A stretch of DNA of 64,000 bases from Acorus gramineus. Lineage: Eukaryota > Streptophyta > Magnoliopsida > Acorales > Acoraceae. Location: NCBI GenBank assembly GCA_030737835.1, contig CM060856.1, positions 14,425,116 to 14,489,115 on the forward strand, given 5' to 3'. Below the pieces are notes generated by a model. The model was not told the DNA's origin and did no database searches. It was given only the letters and a program-made list of their open reading frames with translations. A program made the translations under genes and the position numbers. Positions within the stretch are counted from its first letter, which is position 1. Every line of letters starts with the position of its first letter. Positions 1-10,626 of this stretch are shown piece by piece.

Positions 1-179
1 TAGTTTTTATTCCAAAATCTTCTCCTATCAACAAGAAGAGCAATATTTAACCTCAGGACCCCGGTGAAGAGGGGTTACACTACCAACTTGCATTACATTT
101 TAATTTTTAAAAGGATGTTAGTGAACAATTATTACATTTGAAATGGTCTTTCTTGATTCTCTTGATTTCCTCAACTTAC

Positions 180-3100
180 TGTCCCTGGTATAAACAGCAT
201 TCCTTTTGTATCCGGAACAGCATATTTAGCCTGCCAGGAATCAATGGTTTGCCATCTTTTCAAGCATAAATATCCCTTCTTGATTAGGTCTAGGGTTCTT
301 GTATTCTCAAAATAGAGAATGGCATTCTGCACTGTCAAGTAATTAAAGTAATTCACTAATATAGGAAACATTCAACTATAAGGAAAACAGCGGACTATAA
401 CAATGAAAATAATTTTTTTATTATCATTTTATATGTGGTAATTAATAATCATCAGAATTTCCCAAAGTTCTATATAATAGGAAACACATCTCCTCATTAA
501 CTACGTCATATAATTTAGAAGCCAATATAAATTAATCCATCCTACCCTTGAAATATCATACATGAGAATTTTGGACTAATGGAATGTGTCTTAACCGTCC
601 AAATCATGTTCTGTAGATATACTCTTTGATACATGTTGTATAAATCACAGTCTAAGAAACTTACAGACTCATCCAGCAGCAGATTATATATTTTTAACCC
701 AAAGTAACAAATCTTGGTGTCCTAACCGGGTACAAAGATGCATGCATAGCTAAGCTCCCTGTGTTTGCGGTGATCCCTAATAGGGATAACATGTGGGATA
801 TGATTTTAACAATTATGTGTCCTGCATATAATTAGTAAGAATTAAACAGTAGATATCAGATAGAATATACAAAATACATATGTTGAGGTATAATATTACC
901 TCCTTTGAGGAAAGAACCTCAATAAATCGTTTGTGAACAAAGATTGAATGATCCAATGCATCTGTTGCATAAGTCTCAGGTAAGAAAGGCCATAGATAAC
1001 AAAGTAGATAATTGATTGAGACTTACATTGAAATTTTGTTGTTTTCATAAATAAAATAAGCGTTTGATTGGTGATGGGAATTTTCTTATAGGGATAATTT
1101 TCAATGAAAATATCTTAATACATGATCCGAACAAAGACAAGCAAACATTCTAAAACTATGTACAAACTGGGTAAAATTTGTATGCATTTAATCATGAGAA
1201 TATACTCCAAAGGAAACATAAAGGGAAAAATGAGCACACCTATCTACTTTGCACACCTCAATGATAAAAACTTTCGACGAGCATAAAAATTATTAGCATT
1301 ATTCGTGATATTAACAAAGACTACTGAGCAGCTTCTTTTTTTTTTTTATCTTTTTGAAAAAGCTCACAAAATCCTGCTGTGGGTGGTGAGCAATATAATT
1401 TGCTGACTAATGATGCACATGCTAAACATCTGATAAAGGCATCATTCATGTGAACGTGTTGAAATGGTGGTCCAACAAGGGCGGAGCCAGAAATACTTGT
1501 AAGGGAGGGCCAAAACAAATTCATCACATATTTATTCTAAAATTATGTCTAATAAAATTTTATAATTCAATATATATAAGAACTACAGGCGAGGCTATAA
1601 AACAGGTTGCACGTATCAGCGCCCATCCCTACAAAGATACGGCATCCCATGAGCCGTTTGCATATCAAATCTTGAGCTCATTGAGATGATGGGTTCTCAT
1701 AAGAGTTCAACCCAATGAGTCTAAAAGATGAGCGTGGATATCTGCATATACCAGATCTCCATATTTTTTATTTCTTTTGATAGATTTAAAGTAAGGGCGC
1801 TGTTATACTCAATTTTTTTATAGTAAAAAATATAATCCTATATACCTCGTTAGAAATCCAGTAAAGCATACCGAGTTAAATTATTTCTTACACTTGTTAA
1901 ATATTAGTTTATTCAATTCGAAATAGAATGATACATATTTTAACAAAGCATATACTTCATTAGATGATGTTAACTATTTAAATAGAATAAAAATGTATGA
2001 CTGAGTTTTAGATTGTAAAAAAAACTTGAGTAATTTTAGTTGTTGATTTGTTGGTGAGACCAACGTAGACTCCACTAAACATAAAAAAAAATAAAACCCA
2101 AATAAAATAAGATGTCGGTGCCTTGGTGGGACCATGCAATTCATCTTTCTCCTCCCTCTCTATGACCTCTCTCTCCAATACACAAACCCAAATGAAACCC
2201 ATATAAAACAAGATTCTTTTAAAAAAAGAGGGGGGGCCGTGGCCACTGTAAACCCCTTCATGGATCCGCTCCTGTGGTCCAAGACATATAGATAAGGAAC
2301 ATGGTCTTGCTAAAAAATGATATAGAGAACCTCAAGTATGTAAAGTTTCGATTTCCCAAATTGCAAAAATTCTAAGTTGCCTTTACACTGGTACATAGCA
2401 TACCATCCCCCAAAAGAATTTCAGTCGTTACTAGCACTGATTATTGATATGAAATATCAGCATTTCAAATACAAGATCAAACTCATGCAAGTAAACAGAT
2501 CCAAATCCCTGCTTGGAAAGAACTACATAAGGTAGAAATTAAGATCAACCATGAGACGGCTTCACTGTGAATTTTTTTAAATCTAGATCTTGACATTTTC
2601 AGTAGATTCACAACACTACTCCTACACGATAACTGAAATAACCCCTTGGATGTTATCCAATAAAAAATCACGTAAAGACATGCAAAAACAACATAAACAA
2701 AAATCTTACAGATGGTTTCACTTGCTAACTGATTGTGAGAGCTGGAATCTAAGTTGGGCAATAATAAAATATTCATATTGCTATTAATCAATATAACAAA
2801 GGCCTATTAAAAAGTTCAAATGAGTTTGGAAGTAGGCATACAATCATATCAGATGTTTGGATGACTGCAGGGAATAGATTTGAGATGTGGAAAAATTGAT
2901 AACATTCTCAAGGCACATGTTTGCACCATTTCGGTAGATGCCATCTAATGATAAGGCGTTTCCAAATTAGAGCTTAATTATGAGAAAGGGATATGACAAC
3001 CGTTATAAGACTAAATAGAACAGTGGTGGGAGTGCAAAGAAATTTATCATGGCAGTACATGATTGACAAGCTTGGGGAATTAAACCAGTAAACTGTCAGT

Positions 3101-4333
3101 CTCAACTGTCATTGTGGTGTTTAAAGCAATCGGTTGGTTGGACTTGTTTTTTTTTCATCAACACGCATCCAAAAACCACAAAAGCTAATTTCTAGAGTAT
3201 TTGGACAACTGACATAAAACAAAAATGTATCTTCACAAGAAGGAATTTTTTGCTGAACTCGCATGGGATAGTATCCTAGATAATTGAAGGGCTCGAGGGA
3301 AGAAATTTGGAAGCTAGTATAGTGAGCTCGAATACGAATAGGAGATTGGGTGGATTTTTTTATTGGTTTAACCATCGTATGGTGAGGAAACTTTTTTTTT
3401 TGGAGTAAATGGTAGGCATCCTACCCCACACTTTATTATAAAGAAGAGAATGCCCACATACAAAACAAACAAAAGCTAGACAAAAACATAAACAAACACA
3501 CCCAGACCAAATCCAAAATTATCAGTAGAAGAGATATCAACTGGAACTATGACCCACGAAACATGGCACCCCCTCTACTCCTTAATCACAAATTTATCCC
3601 AATATACAAAAACCCGACTAGCCCCAGCACAAAAACGATCCCAAATTTTAAAGTAGCGAATAATTGTCTACCAAATGTTTCCCTTGAAAATGATTTGGTT
3701 TCTTGTAAGCCAAACCGCCCAAAACCACGGCAGGGATGTTTCGCTTTCACTCTTCTATCACCCTTCTTTCTTTAACTCTTTCCAGCCTCCCACATCCCCT
3801 CCATTAATCCTGTGGCAGTTCCACTCATGTTCAAAACCTGATAAACAACCGGTCACGGACAAAAAAGATTCACGGTCGCCTCCTCTGCCGCATTGCATAG
3901 TACACAAGTAATCGGATACAATTGGACCTTAAACGGCACACTTAGAACACAAAAAAGGAATTACATTTTGCGTTGTTTGTCACAATGTTCTTCAGCTAAG
4001 ATCAAGATATCAAATGCAGTGAATCTCACATAAATTAAGAAGTGCAAAATCATGTATTTCAAAATTGCGAAAGCATATTCTAAAATCGCATTTCGTTTCA
4101 CATATTCACAATTACGTCCAGAACAACCACCGCATCACACCATTCTCCGATGATAAAAACACAGAGAACCCTACATAGTTAATCTATATAGCTCTTCTAG
4201 GTTCATATATCAATCAAAAAACAAAACACAGAGAGAGAGAGAGAGAGATACGGAGATGGAGAGGCTGATTTGAACTTCTCTGCTGCTGCTGCTGTGGTTC
4301 TTCTCCTCCGCTCAACGGGGCTTGATCCGCCAT
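180..4333 (-). CDS. Unrecognised multi-exon gene, 3' end outside the window (partial model)
   Basis: I do not recognise the product. A likely first exon is 4252-4333 (ATG at 4333; starts MADQAPLSGGEE, then a five-Gln run) with a GTATCT donor. Three internal exons near the left edge fit together: 900-961, 665-721 and 180-326. Each has an AG acceptor and a GT donor (GTAATA, GTAAGT, GTAAGT), all are open, and 665-721 and 180-326 are exact multiples of three in phase 0, joining onto the phase-0 end of 900-961. The joined peptide runs ALDHSIFVHKRF... DTKICYFGLKIYN... NAILYFENTR... and ends at a donor, so the gene continues left of base 1. I could not assign exons between 961 and 4252; that stretch carries a hAT element and a LINE fragment and may be long introns. 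The link between the first exon and the distal exons is inference from strand and spacing; they could be two genes. Confidence 0.4.
1476..2274. mobile_element. hAT-type non-autonomous element, 8-bp TSD
   Basis: The element is flanked by a perfect direct repeat TGGTCCAA (1468-1475 and 2275-2282). Its ends are imperfect inverted repeats: CAAGGGCGGAGCCAG on the left, and the complement of the right end reads CAGGAGCGGATCC. An 8-bp duplication with short C/T-A-starting inverted ends is the hAT signature. No transposase frame is visible. It lies inside the presumed intron of the minus-strand gene at the left edge, and carries a copy of the small TATACCTC-type MITE at about 1792-2037. Confidence 0.75.
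1792..2037. repeat. TATACCTC-type MITE, copy a (nested in hAT)
   Basis: Shares with the copy at 28008-28280 the ordered blocks: a terminal run like GTTAYACTCA plus T-run, TATACCTCGTTAGAAATCCAG, a TTCTTACACTTGTTAAAT block, TTCAATTCGAAATRGA, and a final ACTTGAGTAAT-like end. Being inside the hAT element it inserted later than that element or was carried with it. Confidence 0.6.
3391..3935 (-). mobile_element. LINE (non-LTR retrotransposon) 3' end, degraded
   Basis: Read on the minus strand, the fragment carries a frame with WAVWLTRNQIIFKGK at roughly 3680-3725, the kind of C-terminal zinc-binding reverse-transcriptase tail seen in plant LINEs, preceded by a Cys-rich CVLCNAAEE-like stretch near 3890-3915. 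It then has a 3' UTR ending in a run of A (seen as T at 3391-3400 on the plus strand). Several stops and frame changes break the frame. 5' truncation and a terminal A-run are typical of LINE insertion. It lies within the presumed intron of the left-edge gene. Confidence 0.65.
4230..4249. repeat. (GA)n microsatellite
   Basis: About ten GA units immediately inside the predicted first intron donor of the left-edge minus-strand gene. Confidence 0.8.
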
Positions 4334-4684
4334 TGCTGGAGTCTCTTCGATTTCAAAAAGAAAAATAAAAAAAAAGGGGATTGGTAGGGATCGATTTGCA
4401 AAAGTGTGGGACCGGCTTTGGGATTTATTGTTGACTGACCGTGTCGCAAATGAACAACCTCGTTATTCTCATTAATTACGATCGCACCCTGTTCGAATTA
4501 GTAAAAAAAGAAACTAATTTTAAGGGACATACCCGTCAAACGAACCGGGGCCCAACTTCGGTCCACCCACAAAAGGCCCACTACTCTATCCGATCAGACC
4601 CGTTTATCTGATGGACCTCTCAAATGAACGGTGTCAGGCCTTGCTAATCACAACTTCAAATGGCTTTTGAAGAGCTCCTTCTCC

Positions 4685-4984
4685 TCAATAACCAGCCATG
4701 AACCACATCATCATCTCCTCCATTAGCTTATCTTCTCTCCTAAAACCAATCTCTTCGTCGCAGCAGAACCGGCAGAGCGGACACGTTCTCCGGCAACTGA
4801 ACCACCTCTCGATGCACGTGCTGTGGAACGAATGCCCGCAACGCAGTTGCCGGGACCCAACTCCTTTAACCAGACTCGACAGACAAACACAACAACTCTC
4901 TCCCTCCACCACCAATGTCGTATCGGCTCTCGAGCAATACATGCTTTGAATCAGAGCATATATGAAACTCAGGAAGCCCTTCAT
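4685..4984 (-). CDS. Small RING-H2 finger protein (probable E3 ubiquitin ligase)
   Basis: Single-exon frame of 99 residues. The first residues form a hydrophobic helix (FLSFIYALIQSMY, about 4-16), possibly a membrane anchor. A RING-H2 zinc finger occupies about residues 31-71: Cys31, Cys34, Cys49, His51, His54, Cys57, Cys68, Cys71, the C3H2C3 spacing, with Trp61 in the usual E2-contact position after the fourth Cys and Pro69 following Cys68. RING-H2 proteins of this size with an N-terminal hydrophobic stretch (RHA2/XERICO-like group) bind an E2 and transfer ubiquitin; the substrate is unknown here. The tail is acidic, then Met-rich. The start is the first ATG of the frame; no better upstream ATG is in frame. 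It could be a paralogue of several small RING-H2 clades, which I cannot separate. Neighbouring genes are unrelated. Confidence 0.85.
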   Translation of the reverse strand: MKGFLSFIYALIQSMYCSRADTTLVVEGESCCVCLSSLVKGVGSRQLRCGHSFHSTCIERWFSCRRTCPLCRFCCDEEIGFRREDKLMEEMMMWFMAGY

Positions 4985-6385
4985 GGCTCTTCCTAATTAA
5001 TGGGAAGGTGCATGTGTTTGCATATAAGGGTTTGTTCCATGCACGTTGTTCAGTTGTTTTTGCTTAATTTGCAAGGTTGGTTAGGATGGGAGATATTGGC
5101 TTAAGTAATCAGCAATGGTAGGTATAGCTGCACCAAGAAAGATCAACTTAACTTGACATATATTTGTGACCTAAACTAAAAATTTCATGCATGTATACAG
5201 ACTGTGTTGTTATATCACAAAACTAACGAACATGAAAAGAGAAGAAAAAAAGTACTACATATGTATTCAAAAGATCTGGAGGTGGTTTCATATCTCAAAA
5301 TGCCAAGAAAACGTGCGCTATAAAATGTAGTGGATCATCTATGAGATTTGAAGTGTTTGATCTGTTATACTTAGAGTCAATTTGATAACTCTGATTCAGA
5401 ATATGAAACAGACACATCTCACTGTCGTCCTTACAGACTGAATCCGCTTTGGCTGATTGATCTTCATGAATCGCTGCAGAGAAGAAATATGCAAGTAGTA
5501 ATTCCCTGCAGTAAATTTAACAGTCAATTGTTGAGGTTGATAAAGTGAAAAGGTTGGTGGGACATCAAAATTGACAAATAATTTCTTGATATTGTTTGCT
5601 TTTGAAGTTAATTTGCAGGACTTATATAAACAATAACGGTGGGGGTGGGGGACATCCATGCAACTCTAACTGCATGGAAAATGAAATTTCGGATAAGCGG
5701 GCAAATGGGGGGAACAGAGAAAGTATAATTTATATACACTCGGGTCCTTTTCACACAGCGTCATGTCACTAGCAATATATAAAATGGGGTCAGTCTACAC
5801 TCCATTGTGCTAACATATATTCCATTATCAAAATTGAAAAAAAATATGTGCATCCAATTTATGCGAGATATATTTCAATCCATCTCTTTTTTTTCTTTTT
5901 TCTTTTTTTATAGAAATGAGTGTATTCCATATTTTTATAAAAAAAGATAATATTAGATATAGTCTCAAATGTAATCTCACATACAACTTACACTTGTTTT
6001 AATTTTTTAAAAATAGTAATCTCCGTCTAACGAGATATATGTTATGAGAAAAAATGCATATCTCTCAATTTTGAATTGAATGCACACATTTTTAGTAAAT
6101 GTAAAAAAATTTAACAAGATATATACCTCATCTTAGGAGGTATATATATTGCTGGAGGACATACAAAGTATATGAGACTATATTTGAAACTGTAAAAAGA
6201 CTGTGTAATTGCGCCAAAAAAAATTTAAAACATGTGCTGACTACAAGAATAACAACAAAAAGACTAAGATTTGATTGCTGGCAAGCAAGCAACAAGACTT
6301 GGGCACGTCTATCCCTACCAAGGTTTTTCCTTAACCTACCACCGAACAAAAAGAAAAAAAAAACTCAGTTTTGTTTCTTGAGTGG
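4985..6385. other. Intergenic, no gene seen
   Basis: AT-rich region upstream of the RING-H2 gene. Open frames here are short, low in complexity and lack homology-like motifs. The only structured item is the MITE-related segment at about 5930-6205. Confidence 0.6.
5930..6205. repeat. TATACCTC-type MITE, copy b (inverted, diverged)
   Basis: Contains AACGAGATATA, CTCAATTTTGAATTGAATG, AACAAGATATATACCTCATC and GACTATATTTGAAACTGTAAAAAGACTG in the order expected for the reverse orientation of the family described at 28008-28280. Confidence 0.5.
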
Positions 6386-6389
6386 CTAA

Positions 6390-6650
6390 CCCCACCATGC
6401 TAGATTGACCAGACAGAGTCGCCATTGTAAGTTTTGGGCAACCAATCCTAGTTGAATAGGGTCTCGAACTCTGACTCTCATTGACCCCCATTCAACAAAA
6501 AAAAAAAAAAATTGATTTAAACCACCCAGGTTGACCACACATAGTCACCACTCTAGGTTATGGGTGACAATCTCGTCGAATAGGGTCTAGAACTCTCTGA
6601 CCCTTCCTCACACCCATTCGACCCAAAATATGTGATTTAAAACTCTCAGG
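6390..6650. repeat. Minisatellite, left part (interrupted by hAT)
   Basis: Two imperfect direct repeats of about 120-140 bp, each with a TTGACCACACATAGTC-like start, GGGTGACCAATC, GAATAGGGTCT(C/A)GAACTCT and CCCATTCAACC, followed by a TGATTTAAA spacer. The array continues at 7668-7830 after the hAT insertion. Confidence 0.65.
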
Positions 6651-7667
6651 CAGTGTTCAGGAAAACGGGATGCGATTTACATGCGGCTAGAGTATCGCAC
6701 ATAGTATATGCGGGAGTATATGCGGTTTTGTTATTTTTATTAATAAATTAGATATATAAATTTATTTAACCATAAATATTCAAAAGACAAACAATCTATA
6801 AACAATGTAAACATGAATTTTCATGTTCACCATCATATATATTAGCCAACTATAAGTCCAATCAATACAAGACATGAGTTATATAATACTTTCAATTACA
6901 TATAGATATACATGTAAAAAGCATATAAATACAAAACTATGATTTCATATATTCAAACATAATAAATTCATGAAATAACATGATCATCAAAATCTATCTA
7001 AGCATTCAAATAGATTTTGAAACAACAAAATTATTGTATAATATGATAAAACTTGTTCAAATAAATCCCTAAACAGATTTCATATAGGTCCCTGAAGAGT
7101 TTCATACAGGTCCCTAGCTTATTATGAATCAGCCCTTATAATATGGAAGGAAAATGGACCTTAAGTTTTGATATCCGGTTACACAAACAAACCCATTTAA
7201 AATAGAGATGGCCCAATCCAGGAACTCATTAAACACATTTATTACCAAATATGCTCTCATCCACATTTATTACCAAATATGCCCTCATCTTCAACCTCTC
7301 GACAAAAACCCTAGAACATAAAACAAATATAAAAACTAATTCTTTGTTGTTGTCCATCCCTTCACTCAATGAAGCCAAACAAGAATCTGTTGTTGACAAC
7401 TGAGAAAGAAGATCTAAGGAAGAAAGAAGAAGCCATTGATGAAAGAAGAAAAAGCAAAAAAGATTCTGAATGAAAGATTTGATTTTGTTTTCGTTATTTT
7501 TTTACTAAACCTGAGCGCCCGTTTAAGCGGGCGAATACTCGGGACTCGGGCGCTTATGCGGTCGGTTCCCGCATATCCCGCGTTTGGAGGGGAAGCGCTT
7601 CGGTGGGCTGGCCGAACCGCCCAGGCGGTCGCCTATGCGGCCGCCTCGACCGCTTTCCTGAACAGTG
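6651..7667. mobile_element. hAT-type non-autonomous element, about 1 kb
   Basis: Ends are inverted: CAGTGTTCAGGAAAACGG on the left, and the complement of the right end is CACTGTTCAGGAAAGCGG. Flanks are CTCTCAGG (6643-6650) and CTCCCAGG (7668-7675), 7 of 8 identical, as expected for an old hAT target duplication. Both subterminal zones are GC-rich with repeated GCGG motifs (strongest at 7510-7667), the middle is AT-rich. The short frame at 7436-7702 runs across the end of the element and is not a gene. Confidence 0.75.
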
Positions 7668-7830
7668 CTCCCAGGTCGACCACACACAGCGACCAATCCT
7701 GATCGATTGGAGCCCAGAACCCTCTTGACTCACGTTCAACCCATAAAATGTGATTTTAACCTGTCAAGTTGACCACAAATAGTCGACATTATAAGTTGAT
7801 GGGCGACCAAACTTGATCGAATTGGTTTTA
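7668..7830. repeat. Minisatellite, right part
   Basis: Continuation of the array seen at 6390-6650: GGTCGACCACACACAGCGACC, GATCGATTGGAGCCCAGAACCC, CGTTCAACCCA, TGTGATTTTAA, then a second unit beginning AAGTTGACCACAAATAGTCG. Confidence 0.6.
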
Positions 7831-8340
7831 GACTGTTTAGGAATTCTTCCACGGAAGATTAATCGGATCTTCATATATATATATTTGGAAGAAACATAAA
7901 TCTTCAATAGCATTCAACCGATAAGTGTCACAACAAGACAACTAATTAGAAAATGATAGATGTGTGATGTCAAGAATGGATTACCTTGATTTTAACAAGA
8001 GAACATTTTTTTTTTTCCCTTTTTGAGAAAGAGAGAAAGCCCCTGATCATGGTGTTTCTCAAGCCCAAATTGATCTCCTGGCATTCAACACAGCTTTTCA
8101 AGGTGGACATTATGATTTTAAGAGACTTGAGTCTGAGTCATCCATTCTATCAAACATATTGCGTGCATGTTGGGCGTTATAATTCCAAGAGACCCAAGTC
8201 TAAGTCATCCATTCTATCAAACACATTGCATGCATGCATGTGCATGTTCGAAATAAAAATATAATCCAACAATAAGTGAATTAATTTCCAGAACAAAACA
8301 TAACAAAAATAAAAATCCCATAACATAATATGTTCGTTTT
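7831..8340. other. Intergenic, short local duplication
   Basis: No gene seen. One direct repeat: AGTCATCCATTCTATCAAAC occurs at about 8136 and again at about 8202, each preceded by an AAGAGAC(T/C)(T/C)(G/A)AGTC block. Confidence 0.6.
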
Positions 8341-8499
8341 GATGTTTTACGCCAATTCAACTGGGTTTCTCTTGTGTACCTCTGACATCTCCATTCACTT
8401 GTTTCTTCTTTCTCTTCTCAGGAAGCCATGGGAGGACCAACCAGTAGAGAAGATCTGAAGAAGAAGAGTAAGAACAAAGACTTGAATCGATTTGAATCT

Positions 8500-8810
8500 C
8501 ACGGATCATCAGTGATTTGTTCGGCTGGTGCATGGATCGTCGGATTTTCATGAAGATTTCGCGAATATTCCGGCGAATTTGTGACTATACCAGCGTCTGC
8601 GGTCCCCTCCCCCTCCCCAACGCCCTCCCTATGATCGTCGCGAGCTTATTCGCGCCGGTCGCTGGACTCCGAGACCGGGACGAGTTTTGTTTGGCTGGAA
8701 GAGGGAGAGAGAAGTTAGAGAGTAGGGGAGGGCAAGAGAGTGTGAAAACAGAGTGTAAAATGAGAGATTGGTGTGTTTAGGAATTTTTAGGTTTTCATTA
8801 TATAGATTGG
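8500..8810. other. GC-rich island, possible 5' exon (unassigned)
   Basis: A clearly GC-richer stretch (8575-8700) in otherwise AT-rich DNA, followed by purine-rich DNA. On the minus strand a CCAAT motif (8806-8810) and TATATAA (about 8798-8804) lie just upstream, then pyrimidine-rich sequence like a 5' UTR, then a frame starting MKIRRSMHQPNK (8551 to 8357) that resembles nothing I know. It could be a promoter plus first exon of an unseen transcript, or a captured gene fragment. Confidence 0.25.
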
Positions 8811-8838
8811 TGGGTTAAGAAATAACAAAGGTGTCAAT

Positions 8839-9385
8839 TAAGGGTGTAACTCGGCGGGTTGGGTCGGGTTCGGTTTTAACCCAGATTGCACATAGTTCAA
8901 CCTGAATCCGAACCCCGCCTCAACCTGAAGGGTTCAGCCCGAACCCGAACCCAACCTCAACCCACACGTTCGGTCGGATTCGGGTTGAATTCGAGCTCCG
9001 GTCGGGCTCGGGTCGGACTCAAGTTTAATACTTAAAAGATCATAAAAATTATTTAATAAACAACACAATAAATTCTAATTAATTAAATGTATATTCACCA
9101 CAAAAAAAACTTACAAAATTCAAATAGTTTATGATTACATATTCTAAATTTTAATTAAGCCAAACATAACTTCATCGCTTTTCAATAATAATATAAAAAA
9201 AACTTTCACCAATTTGGGTTCGGGTTGAGCCTACTTAACCCGACCCCCCAACCCGAACCCGACCCGAATTGAGTTCAAGTTAATTCGCGTTCGGGTCGGG
9301 TTGAACTCGACAGAGAAAAACCTCAACTCAAACCCGTCCATGAACCAGGTTGGGTCGGATTCAACCAGCCCAAATTGCACCCCTA
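8839..9385. mobile_element. hAT MITE (GGGTTGGGTCGG subterminal repeats)
   Basis: Perfect 8-bp direct repeat GTGTCAAT at 8831-8838 and 9386-9393. Ends TAAGGGTGTAACTCGGCGGG and, as complement of the right end, TAGGGGTGCAATTTGGGCTG. Both subterminal zones carry many GGGTTCGGGT / ACCCGAACCC motifs in opposite orientation, so the element can fold on itself. The AT-rich centre has no transposase. Confidence 0.85.
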
Positions 9386-9399
9386 GTGTCAATTGATGG

Positions 9400-9831
9400 T
9401 AGGGCTGGTAAACGAACTAAGCCGCTAGGGTTCGGCTCGTGCTCGGCTCGATTTAAGCTCGTTCAAGCTCATTCGATTAAACAAATGAGCGAGCTTGAAC
9501 AATTTTTAAAGCTCGGTTAGGCTCGGGACCTGGATCGAACTTCATTTTGTGTTCAAATTCGACTCGTTGTGTTATAAAAAACTTAGTTGAAACTTGACTA
9601 AACTCTTTTATAAGATCAGAACATTAAATTAATACAAAGCTATGCTCATTTAAGCTCATGAACTTGACTCATTTAGGTTAAAATTTTATTTTCGATCCTT
9701 AAAAACCCTAAAATGAAGAAGAACGCTAGGCTCGTTGAGGCTCGTGAGCTCGGCTCGGCTCGACTCGTTTATAAACGAGCCAAGCTTGAACATGTCAAAG
9801 CTCGGCTCGTTCGGCTCGTTTACCACCCCTA
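9400..9831. mobile_element. hAT MITE (GGCTCG subterminal repeats), abutting the previous one
   Basis: Perfect 8-bp direct repeat ATTGATGG at 9392-9399 and 9832-9839. Ends TAGGGCTGGTAAACGA and, as complement of the right end, TAGGGGTGGTAAACGA: 14 of 16 identical. Subterminal zones carry arrays of GGCTCG / CGAGCC. Its left target duplication shares bases 9392-9393 with the right duplication of the neighbouring hAT element. Confidence 0.88.
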
Positions 9832-9839
9832 ATTGATGG

Positions 9840-10370
9840 GTTTAGTTAGATGGGGGGATCAGCAAAATGTAAGGTGGGCATAGAGCTGCCCACAAGACTC
9901 ATATCACACGTTTATGAACTTCAGCACAAAAAAAACTACACAACAAACAAAGTTCAGCTAAACCTTGACTACAAGGAATTGGGCGCTTTTATGTGCCAAC
10001 ACAAAAAAGACATTTTGTAGAAATGTCATGTCCCCATTTTATTAACGTGTTCACACAATAGCCGCTTTTTTCTCTTACGGTTCAGGTTCAAACACGGAAC
10101 AAAAAAATGGGAAAAAAGAAATGCTCCAATCTTCCTCTAAAGTAAACTGGGTAATTTTTTTCATTTCAATATTTATTGATTCAAATTCAATTGAACTCTA
10201 ACTAAGCCATTGTTCAATATGTTGAAAACATGATATAAATATAAAGATCATCCAATTATAAATGATTGTAAATGTCATTCAAGGCTGTTAATTAGAATCC
10301 AAGGTCTAAATTAATAATTCAAATCTCACGTTTTACCAATAAAAAAATTCATGGTCGAAACTAATTAATT
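9840..10370. other. Intergenic, no gene seen
   Basis: AT-rich spacer upstream of the prostaglandin E synthase 2-like gene. No long frame, repeat or convincing core promoter element could be identified. Confidence 0.5.
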
Positions 10371-10626
10371 GAGAACTAAATCATATCGAAAAAAAAAAAA
10401 TACACACTGGGTGAACGGTCCACGAACGAAACCCCACGCATCGAACGGACGGATGGATCTGAAATCCCTGCATCTTCCACGCCGCCCCAGTCGTCTCGGG
10501 CGACTGGCCTCGCCTTGGGAGAAAAGCAAAAACCTCGCTTACTAAAACACATTTTCAATTCATTCATTTTTATTTTTTTGAGATCCTCTCATCACAATCT
10601 CCACTTCGATCCGTCGTCGACGAGAG

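Noticed and set aside
7436-7702. Frame of 88 codons starting in the hAT interior
   Set aside because: It runs through the GC-rich terminal zone and out across the element border, so it cannot be an element or host gene.
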